15,829 bases of DNA from an uncultured Eubacteriales bacterium (lineage in GTDB: Bacteria; Bacillota; Clostridia; Oscillospirales; CAG-272), in assembly GCA_900321265.1 (NCBI GenBank), contig ONVJ01000136.1, positions 1 through 15,829 of the forward strand. The letters run 5' to 3'. The position numbers and the translations under genes are program-made. The notes under the pieces were generated by a model. It was not told the origin of the DNA and searched no databases. It was given only the letters and a program-made list of their open reading frames with translations. This document shows, one piece after another, positions 1-6,643 of the stretch; the stretch's first letter is position 1; each line of letters starts with the position of its first letter.

Positions 1-192
1 GTCATAATCGGGACTCCGATCATTCTCATCGTCGGCCATATACTCAATCTGGCGCTGTCGGCGCTATCTGCCTTCGTTCACACCAGCCGGCTTCAGTATG
101 TCGAGTTCTTCGGCAAATTCTATACCGACGGAGGCAGGCCCTATCTTCCCGCCGTTCCTTCGGGCAAGTATTCCACTATCGAAAAAATATAA
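1..192 (+). CDS. ntpI: V-type ATP synthase subunit I (3' end, partial)
   Basis: Only the last 63 codons are present; the reading frame is open from base 1 and stops with TAA at 190-192. Subunit I is the membrane stator subunit (a-type) that forms the ion half-channels beside the K ring. The fragment starts in a hydrophobic segment (residues 1-25, including GHILNLALSALSAFVH) and continues with HTSRLQYVEFFGKFY followed by a glycine-rich turn and a short hydrophilic tail. This is the typical C-terminal signature of bacterial subunit I: last transmembrane helix, then the RLQYVEFFGKFY motif. It directly precedes subunit K with a 21-base gap, as in the Enterococcus hirae ntp operon. The catalytic-type arginine of the channel lies outside the window. 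Identification is secure from the motif plus context; the N-terminus cannot be judged. Confidence 0.93.
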   Translation, partial: VIIGTPIILIVGHILNLALSALSAFVHTSRLQYVEFFGKFYTDGGRPYLPAVPSGKYSTIEKI

Positions 193-199
193 AAAATAT

Positions 200-205
200 A
201 AGGAG
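200..205 (+). promoter_or_regulatory. Ribosome binding site of subunit K
   Basis: AAGGAG lies 8 bases before the ATG at 214. It is the strongest Shine-Dalgarno sequence in the ATPase operon, which fits the need for many copies of the ring subunit K per complex. The stoichiometry argument is general knowledge of V-ATPases; the link to RBS strength is inference. Confidence 0.75.
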
Positions 206-213
206 AACAAACA

Positions 214-705
214 ATGACAATCTTCGAATTCATCGAAAAGCTCCTGCTTGACGGCAAGGTCCTGGCGGTCCTGGCCGCGGCGCTTGCGACGGTCGTTCCC
301 GGATTCGGCTCTGCCAAAGCGGTCGGATCGGTCGGCGAGGCTCTTGACGGACTCATGTCGGAGGACCCCGACAAATTCGGCAAGGGATTCCTGCTTCAGG
401 CACTCCCCGCCACTCAGGGCATCTACGGACTCATAATCGCCTTCATGGTCTTCACACAGATCGGCAACGTCTCTTCTGTCTATGAAGGAATGTATCTCGT
501 CGGCGCCTGCCTTCCCATCGCGCTCTGCGGATATTTTTCCGCGATCAAGCAGGGAAGAGTCGCGGCTGCCGGTATCGCCACCGTATCCAAGCAGCCCTCC
601 GCTTCGGGCAAGGCCGTTATCGCTGCCGCGATGGTCGAGCTTTACGCCCTTCTCTCACTGCTCATTTCCTTCCTTCTTGTCAACGCCAATCCTTTCGCTG
701 CCTGA
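214..705 (+). CDS. ntpK: V-type ATPase subunit K (proteolipid rotor ring, four-helix form)
   Basis: 163 residues with four hydrophobic helices arranged as two c-type hairpins (about 15-35, 58-80, 90-120, 132-157), matching the 16-kDa NtpK form rather than the 8-kDa two-helix F-type c subunit. It forms the membrane rotor ring that carries ions past subunit I. Hairpin 1 has PGFGSAKAVG and LQALPATQGIYG; hairpin 2 has KQGRVAAAG and AAMVELYALLSL. The only membrane carboxylate in the ion site is Glu142 in helix 4. Leu64, Thr67, Gln68, Gln113 and Glu142 line up, with a constant offset of 3, with E. hirae Leu61, Thr64, Gln65, Gln110 and Glu139, the known Na+ ligands. The ATG at 214 is chosen because of AAGGAG at 200-205. 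The gene lies 8 bases before subunit E. Confidence 0.97.
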   Translation: MTIFEFIEKLLLDGKVLAVLAAALATVVPGFGSAKAVGSVGEALDGLMSEDPDKFGKGFLLQALPATQGIYGLIIAFMVFTQIGNVSSVYEGMYLVGACLPIALCGYFSAIKQGRVAAAGIATVSKQPSASGKAVIAAAMVELYALLSLLISFLLVNANPFAA

Positions 706-713
706 AAGTTACG

Positions 714-1325
714 ATGATCGGACTTGATAAAATTACCGGAAGGATCACCTCTCAGGCAGAGGAGGATGCCGCCCAGCTTCTTGCGACGGCCGGTGAGAAA
801 TGCAGTCAGATCGAGGCCGAGGCGGACGCAAAGATCGCCGATGAAAGAAAGAAGATCTCAGACAGTCTGATATCCGAATGCGAGAACATAATCACCCGGG
901 CGAAAGCCTCGGCCGTGATGCAGAAGAGAAACATCATTCTCAAAGCAAAATGCCTCGCGCTCGAAACCGCCTTTGAGAACGCGGAAAATCAGCTTTGCGC
1001 TCTTCCGAGGGAAAAGTATATCCCTTTCATTCTCAGATACGCCGGCGCCGCGGTCGATTTTACTCCCGATGTCACCTCATGCAGCGTTAAACTCAACGCA
1101 AAGGACAGAGCGGACATCGGCGACGAGCTGATCGCTTCGCTGTCGCGGGAATATCCGTCGGTCGTCTTTACGCTTTCTCCCGGGGTGGCGGACATTTCGG
1201 GCGGAGCGCTTCTCGATTTCGGCGACACCGATGTCGACTGTTCGGTTCATACTCTCCTCGGGCTTGAAAGAGGAGACCTTGAACCGAAGATATGCTCGAT
1301 CCTCTTTGAGGACGCATTCAGATAA
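714..1325 (+). CDS. ntpE: V-type ATPase subunit E (peripheral stalk)
   Basis: 203 residues, the usual length for bacterial/archaeal subunit E. The N-terminal half (about 1-100) is a charged, alanine-rich amphipathic helix typical of a right-handed coiled coil. It pairs with subunit G/H to form the peripheral stalk that holds the A3B3 head against rotation. The C-terminal half (about 105-200) is the mixed alpha/beta head that contacts the A/B crown; it contains the region DISGGALLDFGDTDVDCS, matching the family pattern GG.....G....D.S. The gene follows subunit K by 8 bases and precedes subunit C by 8 bases; the RBS is weak (GAAAG upstream of the ATG), so translational coupling to K is likely. 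The partner G/H gene is not in the window and probably lies upstream of subunit I. Sequence conservation is low in this family, so the call rests on pattern plus position. Confidence 0.93.
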   Translation: MIGLDKITGRITSQAEEDAAQLLATAGEKCSQIEAEADAKIADERKKISDSLISECENIITRAKASAVMQKRNIILKAKCLALETAFENAENQLCALPREKYIPFILRYAGAAVDFTPDVTSCSVKLNAKDRADIGDELIASLSREYPSVVFTLSPGVADISGGALLDFGDTDVDCSVHTLLGLERGDLEPKICSILFEDAFR

Positions 1326-1333
1326 AGAGCGGC

Positions 1334-2320
1334 ATGAACAGATACTCAGAAAACGAATACTACTATTCCTCCGCAAGGATCGCTGCGATGTCCTGCAGAC
1401 TAATCGGCACGAAGGAGCTGCTCTCCCTGTCCGAATCGGCTTCCCTCAAGCAGGCCTTTGACAGGCTGTCCGAATTCGGGATAGAGCCTGTCTTCAGGGT
1501 CGGTATGCCTGATGTCGAAGGAACACTGACGGCACATGCGGAAAAGACATACTCGGCCCTCTCGGAATTCCTTCCCGATCCACAGCCTCTGGCTATAGTC
1601 CGGGCAAGGTATGACTCCCACAACCTGAAGACCGCGATCAAATGCGCCTTTCTCGGGACAGATCCCGCGCCATATCTGATCGACTGCGGGACCGTCCCGG
1701 CGGCTGACGCCGTCGAGGCTGCAAAGAACCGTGATTTTTCCGGCTATCCGGATATTCTGGGAAAAGCCGCCGGCGAGGCCGCCGGCGAGCTGACACGCTC
1801 GGGACTGGTCAGGAAGCTTGAATCGACCCTCGACTCGGCCTGCTTCGCGTATATGTCCGCTCTTGCCGAAAGCTTCGCGGCAGAGCCTGTATCCGAACTT
1901 CTTTCGCTGAAGATCGATCTCACGAACCTGGTCATAATGTCGAGGGTAGGCAGACTTGCGAGTCCTCCCGAATCTCTGCTCGAAGACAGCCTGATCCGAG
2001 GCGGAAGGATACCTTTTGAAGCCTTTGATGGGGCCAGTCTTCCGACAGACGCCTTTGAAACGCACTACGGAGAGACGGTCGGGGAGATCCTGAAAGCTTC
2101 GGTCTTTGACGGATCTTCTCCTTCCGATATCAGCGCGGCCGCTGACAGAGCTTTCATCGCCGAAACGAAAAGACTCTGCGGCAGGGAACAGATCGGACTT
2201 CTGCCAGTCACAGATTATGTACTGTCGTTTGAATATCTGATCAAAAATCTCAGGATAATTCTTTCGGGGCTGGAAAACGGTCTTTCCTCAGAGAAGATCA
2301 GAGAGGAGCTGAGGATCTGA
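1334..2320 (+). CDS. ntpC: V-type ATPase subunit C (d-type socket between rotor ring and axle)
   Basis: 328 residues, helical and soluble, as expected for the bacterial subunit C (equivalent to eukaryotic subunit d). It forms the funnel that joins the K ring to the central axle of D and F. Visible family features are the N-terminal Tyr-rich segment (YSENEYYYSSARIAAMSCRL), the ARYDSHNLKTAIKCAFLG motif near residues 90-110, and a C-terminal segment with YLIKNLRIILSGLENGLSSE followed by REELRI, the typical end of the family. The ATG at 1334 is preceded by AAAGAG. The stop codon TGA overlaps the ATG of subunit F by one base (TGATG at 2318-2322), indicating translational coupling. Confidence 0.95.
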   Translation: MNRYSENEYYYSSARIAAMSCRLIGTKELLSLSESASLKQAFDRLSEFGIEPVFRVGMPDVEGTLTAHAEKTYSALSEFLPDPQPLAIVRARYDSHNLKTAIKCAFLGTDPAPYLIDCGTVPAADAVEAAKNRDFSGYPDILGKAAGEAAGELTRSGLVRKLESTLDSACFAYMSALAESFAAEPVSELLSLKIDLTNLVIMSRVGRLASPPESLLEDSLIRGGRIPFEAFDGASLPTDAFETHYGETVGEILKASVFDGSSPSDISAAADRAFIAETKRLCGREQIGLLPVTDYVLSFEYLIKNLRIILSGLENGLSSEKIREELRI

Positions 2321-2631
2321 TGTACAATATCGCGGTAATCGGAAAAAGCAGTGAGGTCCTCGGTTTCATGGCCCTGGGATTTGACGTGAAGCCTGCCGCG
2401 GACGGCAGGGAAGCACTCTCGATCCTGAAGGATCTTTTGGCTTCAAAAAAGTACGCCGTGATCTTTATCGCGGAAAATTACGCCGACGAGCTTTCGTCCG
2501 AGCTTGAAAAGTTCAGAGACGACATCATTCCGGCGATACTCCCTATCCCTACCCCTTCGGAAGACAGCGGATTCGGAATGAAATCTGTTTCCGACTCGGT
2601 GATCAGAGCCGTGGGCTCGGATATCATCTGA
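2320..2631 (+). CDS. ntpG: V-type ATPase subunit F (central axle)
   Basis: 103 residues, the standard length for subunit F (named NtpG in the E. hirae operon, AtpF in many annotations). It is a small Rossmann-like protein that binds subunit D and completes the rotating axle. Seen motifs are IAVIGKSSEVLGFMALGFDV at the N-terminus (residues 3-22), YAVIFIAENYADEL in the middle (about 46-59), PAILPIP near 70-76, and a C-terminal GMKSVSDSVIRAVGSDII, all in the canonical order. The GAGG at 2311-2314 serves the ATG at 2320. A 49-base gap separates it from subunit A, the longest inside the operon seen here; no promoter or terminator is evident in that gap. Confidence 0.95.
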   Translation: MYNIAVIGKSSEVLGFMALGFDVKPAADGREALSILKDLLASKKYAVIFIAENYADELSSELEKFRDDIIPAILPIPTPSEDSGFGMKSVSDSVIRAVGSDII

Positions 2632-2680
2632 CAGAAGTCTGAAAAAGGGCGATCAACCGGAGAAAGGTGACTATACTGAT

Positions 2681-4471
2681 ATGAGCAATAATACAAAAGG
2701 CGTTGTTTACAAGGTCTCGGGGCCTCTGGTAATAGCCGAGGGAATGCGGCAGGCGAACATGTTCGACGTCGTAAAGGTCGGCCACAGAGGACTTATCGGC
2801 GAGATAATCGAGATGCACGGTGACCGGGCTTCTGTCCAGGTATACGAGGAGACCGCCGGGATCGGTCGCGGTGACGAGGTCGAATCGACCGGCGCCCCGC
2901 TGTCGGTCGAGCTTGGTCCCGGCCTTGTCCGTAACATATACGACGGCATACAGCGTCCGCTTGAAAAGCTGAGAGAGATGGCGGGTTCTAACCTTACGAG
3001 GGGTATCTCGGCCCCCGCTCTCGACAGAAAAAAGATCTGGCATTTCGACGCGCTGAAAAAAGCCGGCGACGAGGTCGGCCCCGGCGACATAATCGGCACC
3101 GTACAGGAGACCGAGGTCATGCTCCACAAGATCATGGTGCCGCCGACATTCAAAAAAGGCAGACTGAAATCGATCACCTCCCGCGACTGCACCGTGGAGG
3201 AGGCTGTCGCACAGCTTGAGTATCCTGACGGAGAGACCGTCGAGATCGGGCTGATGCAGAAATGGCCGGTCAGGATAGCAAGGCCGTATAAGGAAAAGCT
3301 GCCCCCGGTCGAGCCTATGATAACCGGTCAGAGAAACATAGATTCGCTCTTCCCGATATCCAGAGGCGGGACCGCCTGCGTTCCCGGGCCATTCGGATCG
3401 GGCAAGACGGTCGTTCAGCATCAGCTCGCAAAATGGTCTGACGTCGAGTTAGTCGTCTATATCGGCTGCGGCGAACGCGGCAACGAAATGACCGATGTTC
3501 TCCGCGAGTTTCCCGAGATCGTCGACCCCAGGACGGGCAAGACGCTGATGGAACGCACTGTGCTGATCGCGAATACCTCTGACATGCCGGTCGCCGCCCG
3601 CGAGGCGTCGATCTATACCGGCATCACGATCGCCGAATACTACCGCGATATGGGATATTCGGTAGCCGTCATAGCCGATTCCACCTCAAGGTGGGCTGAG
3701 GCCCTGCGCGAGATGTCGGGCAGACTTGAGGAGATGCCGGGCGAGGAGGGCTATCCCGCCTATCTGACCTCGAGACTGGCTCAGTTCTACGAGAGAGCCG
3801 GAAAGGTGGTATGCCTCGGCGGCGACGGCCGCGAGGGCGCCCTTTCGGCCATCGGGGCAGTGTCTCCTCCGGGAGGCGATATATCCGAGCCGGTATCCCA
3901 GGCGACACTGCGAATCGTCAAGGTCTTCTGGGGACTTGATTCGGCGCTCGCCTACCGCAGGCATTTTCCCGCCATCAACTGGCTAAACTCCTATTCCCTC
4001 TACCGCGACCGTCTGGCGCCCTGGTTTTCCGCGAACGTCGCCAGAGACTGGATGGAGCAGACTCAGAGATGCCTGAAGACGCTTCAGGCAGAAGCAGAGC
4101 TGAACGAGATAGTCCAGCTGGTCGGCATGGACGCCCTCTCTCCCTCAGACCGCATGACGCTTGAAATCTCGCGTTCTCTCAGAGAGGACTTCCTGCAGCA
4201 GGACGCTCTCGGCGACAACGACAGCTATACTCCGCTTGAAAAGCAGCACGACCTGCTCGCGCTGATATTCTCCTTTGAAGACAAAGGCAGGGAGGCGATC
4301 TCAAGAGGCGCGGATATAGAAGCGATCTCCGAGCTCCCGGTCAGAGAATCGATCGGACGCGCAAAGGCCGTCCCCTATGAAAACTACAAAGCCGAATACG
4401 CCGAAATATCAGCCGAGCTCGACCGCGAGCTCGAAGCCCTGATCCCCGGCTCACGCCCCGCTGAGAGGTGA
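2681..4471 (+). CDS. ntpA: V-type ATPase catalytic subunit A
   Basis: 596 residues, the normal length for catalytic subunit A, which hydrolyses or synthesises ATP in the A3B3 head. Domain order: N-terminal beta-barrel (1-75), the V-type-specific nonhomologous region (about 110-200), the nucleotide-binding domain (about 215-440) and a C-terminal helical domain. The Walker A motif GPFGSGKT is at 236-243, the catalytic glutamate is in GCGERGNEM (Glu265), and Walker B ends in SVAVIADSTSRWAEALRE (Asp333). The SPPGGDISEP loop is at 395-404. The start ATG at 2681 has AAAGGTGA at 2663-2670. The stop TGA at 4469-4471 lies within the leader of subunit B. No catalytic residue is missing, so the enzyme should be active. 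Confidence 0.98.
   Translation: MSNNTKGVVYKVSGPLVIAEGMRQANMFDVVKVGHRGLIGEIIEMHGDRASVQVYEETAGIGRGDEVESTGAPLSVELGPGLVRNIYDGIQRPLEKLREMAGSNLTRGISAPALDRKKIWHFDALKKAGDEVGPGDIIGTVQETEVMLHKIMVPPTFKKGRLKSITSRDCTVEEAVAQLEYPDGETVEIGLMQKWPVRIARPYKEKLPPVEPMITGQRNIDSLFPISRGGTACVPGPFGSGKTVVQHQLAKWSDVELVVYIGCGERGNEMTDVLREFPEIVDPRTGKTLMERTVLIANTSDMPVAAREASIYTGITIAEYYRDMGYSVAVIADSTSRWAEALREMSGRLEEMPGEEGYPAYLTSRLAQFYERAGKVVCLGGDGREGALSAIGAVSPPGGDISEPVSQATLRIVKVFWGLDSALAYRRHFPAINWLNSYSLYRDRLAPWFSANVARDWMEQTQRCLKTLQAEAELNEIVQLVGMDALSPSDRMTLEISRSLREDFLQQDALGDNDSYTPLEKQHDLLALIFSFEDKGREAISRGADIEAISELPVRESIGRAKAVPYENYKAEYAEISAELDRELEALIPGSRPAER
4464..4471 (+). promoter_or_regulatory. Ribosome binding site that decides the subunit B start
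   Basis: AGAGGTGA matches the anti-Shine-Dalgarno core (GAGGTGA, seven consecutive pairs) and overlaps the stop codon of subunit A. A GTG start at 4468 would lie inside this element; ATG codons at 4477 and 4480 are at usable distances. It therefore favours an ATG start. Confidence 0.7.
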
Positions 4472-4476
4472 CAGAG

Positions 4477-5853
4477 ATGATGATAAGAGAATACAAGACC
4501 ATCGAGGAAGTCGCCGGACCGCTTATGCTGGTGAAAAGAGTCGAAGGGGTCAAATATGACGAGCTGGGCGAGATAGTAATGCCCGACGGAGGCGTCAGAC
4601 GCTGCCGCGTGCTTGAAGTCAACGGAAACGACGTCCTGGTCCAGCTGTTCGAGTCATCCGCCGGAATCAATCTGTCCGAGAGCAAGGTCAGATTCACCGG
4701 ACACGGCGTTGAACTGGCTGTATCCCAGGACATGCTGGGCAGAGTCTTCAACGGAATGGGCAGACCTATCGACAGCGGAGCCAGACTCATCCCCGAGAAG
4801 ATGATGGATATCAACGGCACGCCGATAAACCCCGCCGCCCGATTCTATCCTTCGGAATTCATCCAGACAGGCATCTCGACGATCGACGGTCTGAACACCC
4901 TCGTAAGGGGCCAGAAGCTCCCGATATTCTCGGGCTCAGGACTTCCTCACGCAAATCTGGCGGCGCAGATCGCCCGTCAGGCAAAGGTGCTTGGCGGCGA
5001 GTCCAACTTCGCCGTCGTCTTCGCAGCCGTCGGGATCACATTCGAGGAAGCCGACTTCTTCATCAGCGACTTCAAAAAGACCGGCGCGATAGGCAGGACC
5101 GTCCTCTTCATAAACCTGGCCTCCGACCCGGCTATAGAGAGGATCACGACCCCGCGCATGGCGCTTACCGCCGCCGAGTATCTGGCCTTCGATCTGAACA
5201 TGCACGTCCTCGTAATAATCACCGACATCACGAACTACGCCGAAGCACTCAGAGAAGTCTCGGCCGCCCGTAAGGAGGTCCCCGGACGCCGCGGATACCC
5301 CGGATACATGTACACCGACCTAGCCTCTCTCTATGAGAGAGCTGGACGGAAGATGGGCAGCGACGGATCGATCACCATGATCCCGATCCTTACCATGCCC
5401 GAGGACGACAAGACGCATCCCATCCCCGACCTCACCGGATATATCACCGAAGGCCAGATTATCCTCTCGCGCGAGATGTACCGCAAGGGATATCTGCCGC
5501 CGGTCGACGTCCTTCCGTCGCTCTCGAGACTCAAAGACAAGGGTATCGGCGCCGGAAGAACCCGCGAGGATCATTCTGGAGTCATGAACCAGCTCTTCTC
5601 AAGCTACGCGAGAGGCAGGGAAGCCAAGGAGCTCATGGTCGTTCTTGGCGAATCTGCCCTGACTCAGATCGAGCGGCTCTACGCAAAATTCGCCGACGAA
5701 TTCGAAGCCAGGTATATCAACCAGGGCTTCTATGAAAACCGGTCGATCGAGGAGACCCTCGATCTCGGCTGGCAGCTTCTCTCGATCCTTCCGAGAAGCG
5801 AAATGAAGCGCATAAAGCCCCAGTTCGTAGAGAAATACTGGCCGGGTGACTGA
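4477..5853 (+). CDS. ntpB: V-type ATPase regulatory subunit B
   Basis: 458 residues from ATG 4477 (461 if GTG 4468 were used, 457 from ATG 4480). It is the non-catalytic partner of subunit A in the alternating head. Family features are the start MIREYKTIEEVAGPLM, a degenerate P-loop FSGSGLPHANLAAQIARQ lacking the Walker lysine (about 151-168), DITNYAEALREVSAAR (about 250-265), and DVLPSLSRLKDKGIG (about 344-358). The arginine in SLSRL is the finger that reaches into the A-subunit site; counted from ATG 4480 it is residue 350, the same number as in E. hirae NtpB. The start was chosen because GAGGTGA at 4465-4471 would be buried by a GTG start at 4468; 4477 has the better spacing and 4480 the better family match. 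Two bases separate it from subunit D. Confidence 0.95.
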   Translation: MMIREYKTIEEVAGPLMLVKRVEGVKYDELGEIVMPDGGVRRCRVLEVNGNDVLVQLFESSAGINLSESKVRFTGHGVELAVSQDMLGRVFNGMGRPIDSGARLIPEKMMDINGTPINPAARFYPSEFIQTGISTIDGLNTLVRGQKLPIFSGSGLPHANLAAQIARQAKVLGGESNFAVVFAAVGITFEEADFFISDFKKTGAIGRTVLFINLASDPAIERITTPRMALTAAEYLAFDLNMHVLVIITDITNYAEALREVSAARKEVPGRRGYPGYMYTDLASLYERAGRKMGSDGSITMIPILTMPEDDKTHPIPDLTGYITEGQIILSREMYRKGYLPPVDVLPSLSRLKDKGIGAGRTREDHSGVMNQLFSSYARGREAKELMVVLGESALTQIERLYAKFADEFEARYINQGFYENRSIEETLDLGWQLLSILPRSEMKRIKPQFVEKYWPGD

Positions 5854-5855
5854 CG

Positions 5856-6575
5856 ATGCCGACAGTCAATGTTAATCCCACGAGGATGGAGCTGAAGAAG
5901 CTCAAGATCAAATTCGCGACCTCCAGGCGCGGCCACAAGCTGCTCAAGGACAAGCGGGACGAGCTTATGAAGAAATTCCTCGAGATAGTCAAGCAGAACA
6001 AGGCGCTGAGGATCAAGGTCGAGGACGGTCTGAGGGAGTACTACAAGGCCTTCGGGACGGCCGGAGCCACAAGCAGCCGGATGATCATCGGCGAGGCTCT
6101 CATCGCGCCGACAGGCAGAGCCGCGGTCGACGTCGATCTTACCTCTGTCATGAGCGTTACCGTTCCTACCTTTCGCGGGGAGGGTATCGAGGTCGGTATC
6201 AACTACGGGATGGCTTTCACTCCGCCCGAACTTGATTCGGCACTCGAGGCGCTGTCGGTTCTTTCAAAGGACATGCTTAAGCTGGCAGAGCTCGAAAAGA
6301 CCGCACAGCTGCTTTCGGTCGAGATCGAGAGAACGAGACGGAGAGTTAACGCGCTTGAGTTCATACTGATGCCGAGATACCTCGACCAGATCAAACGCAT
6401 TTCGATGAAGCTCGACGAGGACGAACGCGGCAACACCGCGAGGCTGATGAAGGTCAAGGAAATGATGGTCGAATCTCAGCGGGCCGAAAAGCGCGCAGAT
6501 ATGTTCGGCGCCGACGACTCCGACGGTTCCGACTACGATCTTTACGAAGTCCCGGACACAGGCGAGACAGTTTGA
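5856..6575 (+). CDS. ntpD: V-type ATPase subunit D (rotating axle)
   Basis: 239 residues. Subunit D is the long antiparallel coiled coil that turns inside the A3B3 head, like gamma of F-type ATPases. The N-terminal helix has the diagnostic PTRMELKKLKIKFATSRRGHKLLKDKRDELMKKF (residues 8-41), with a short beta-hairpin region in the middle (about 85-120). The C-terminal helix contains TRRRVNALEFILMPRYLDQI (about 155-174), the other hallmark. Residues 205-239 form an acidic, disordered-looking tail (GADDSDGSDYDLYEVPDTGETV) after the coiled coil; its length and charge are somewhat beyond the core of the family. It is the last gene of the operon; an intrinsic terminator begins 14 bases after the stop. 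Confidence 0.97.
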   Translation: MPTVNVNPTRMELKKLKIKFATSRRGHKLLKDKRDELMKKFLEIVKQNKALRIKVEDGLREYYKAFGTAGATSSRMIIGEALIAPTGRAAVDVDLTSVMSVTVPTFRGEGIEVGINYGMAFTPPELDSALEALSVLSKDMLKLAELEKTAQLLSVEIERTRRRVNALEFILMPRYLDQIKRISMKLDEDERGNTARLMKVKEMMVESQRAEKRADMFGADDSDGSDYDLYEVPDTGETV

Positions 6576-6588
6576 AAACGATATACGC

Positions 6589-6632
6589 ACTCAGGGGAGG
6601 GCCGCCTTTCGGAAGCCCTCCCCTGAGTTTTA
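6589..6632 (+). terminator. Intrinsic terminator of the ATPase operon, probably shared with the convergent genes
   Basis: A perfect 14-bp stem (6589-6602 pairs with 6615-6628, core CTCAGGGGAGGGC) with a 12-base loop, followed by TTTTAT. It lies between the stop of subunit D (6575) and the stop of the convergent CNNM gene (6644). The T-run is good on the + strand; on the - strand the tail is only mixed T/A, so termination of the opposite transcript is likely but less certain. Confidence 0.9.
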
Positions 6633-6643
6633 TGCTTTATCCC

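Noticed and set aside
1400..3421. Long open frames (221 and 265 codons) on the - strand inside the ATPase operon
   Set aside because: They lie opposite strongly conserved subunits C and A, lack recognisable domains and arise from the biased codon use of the true genes.
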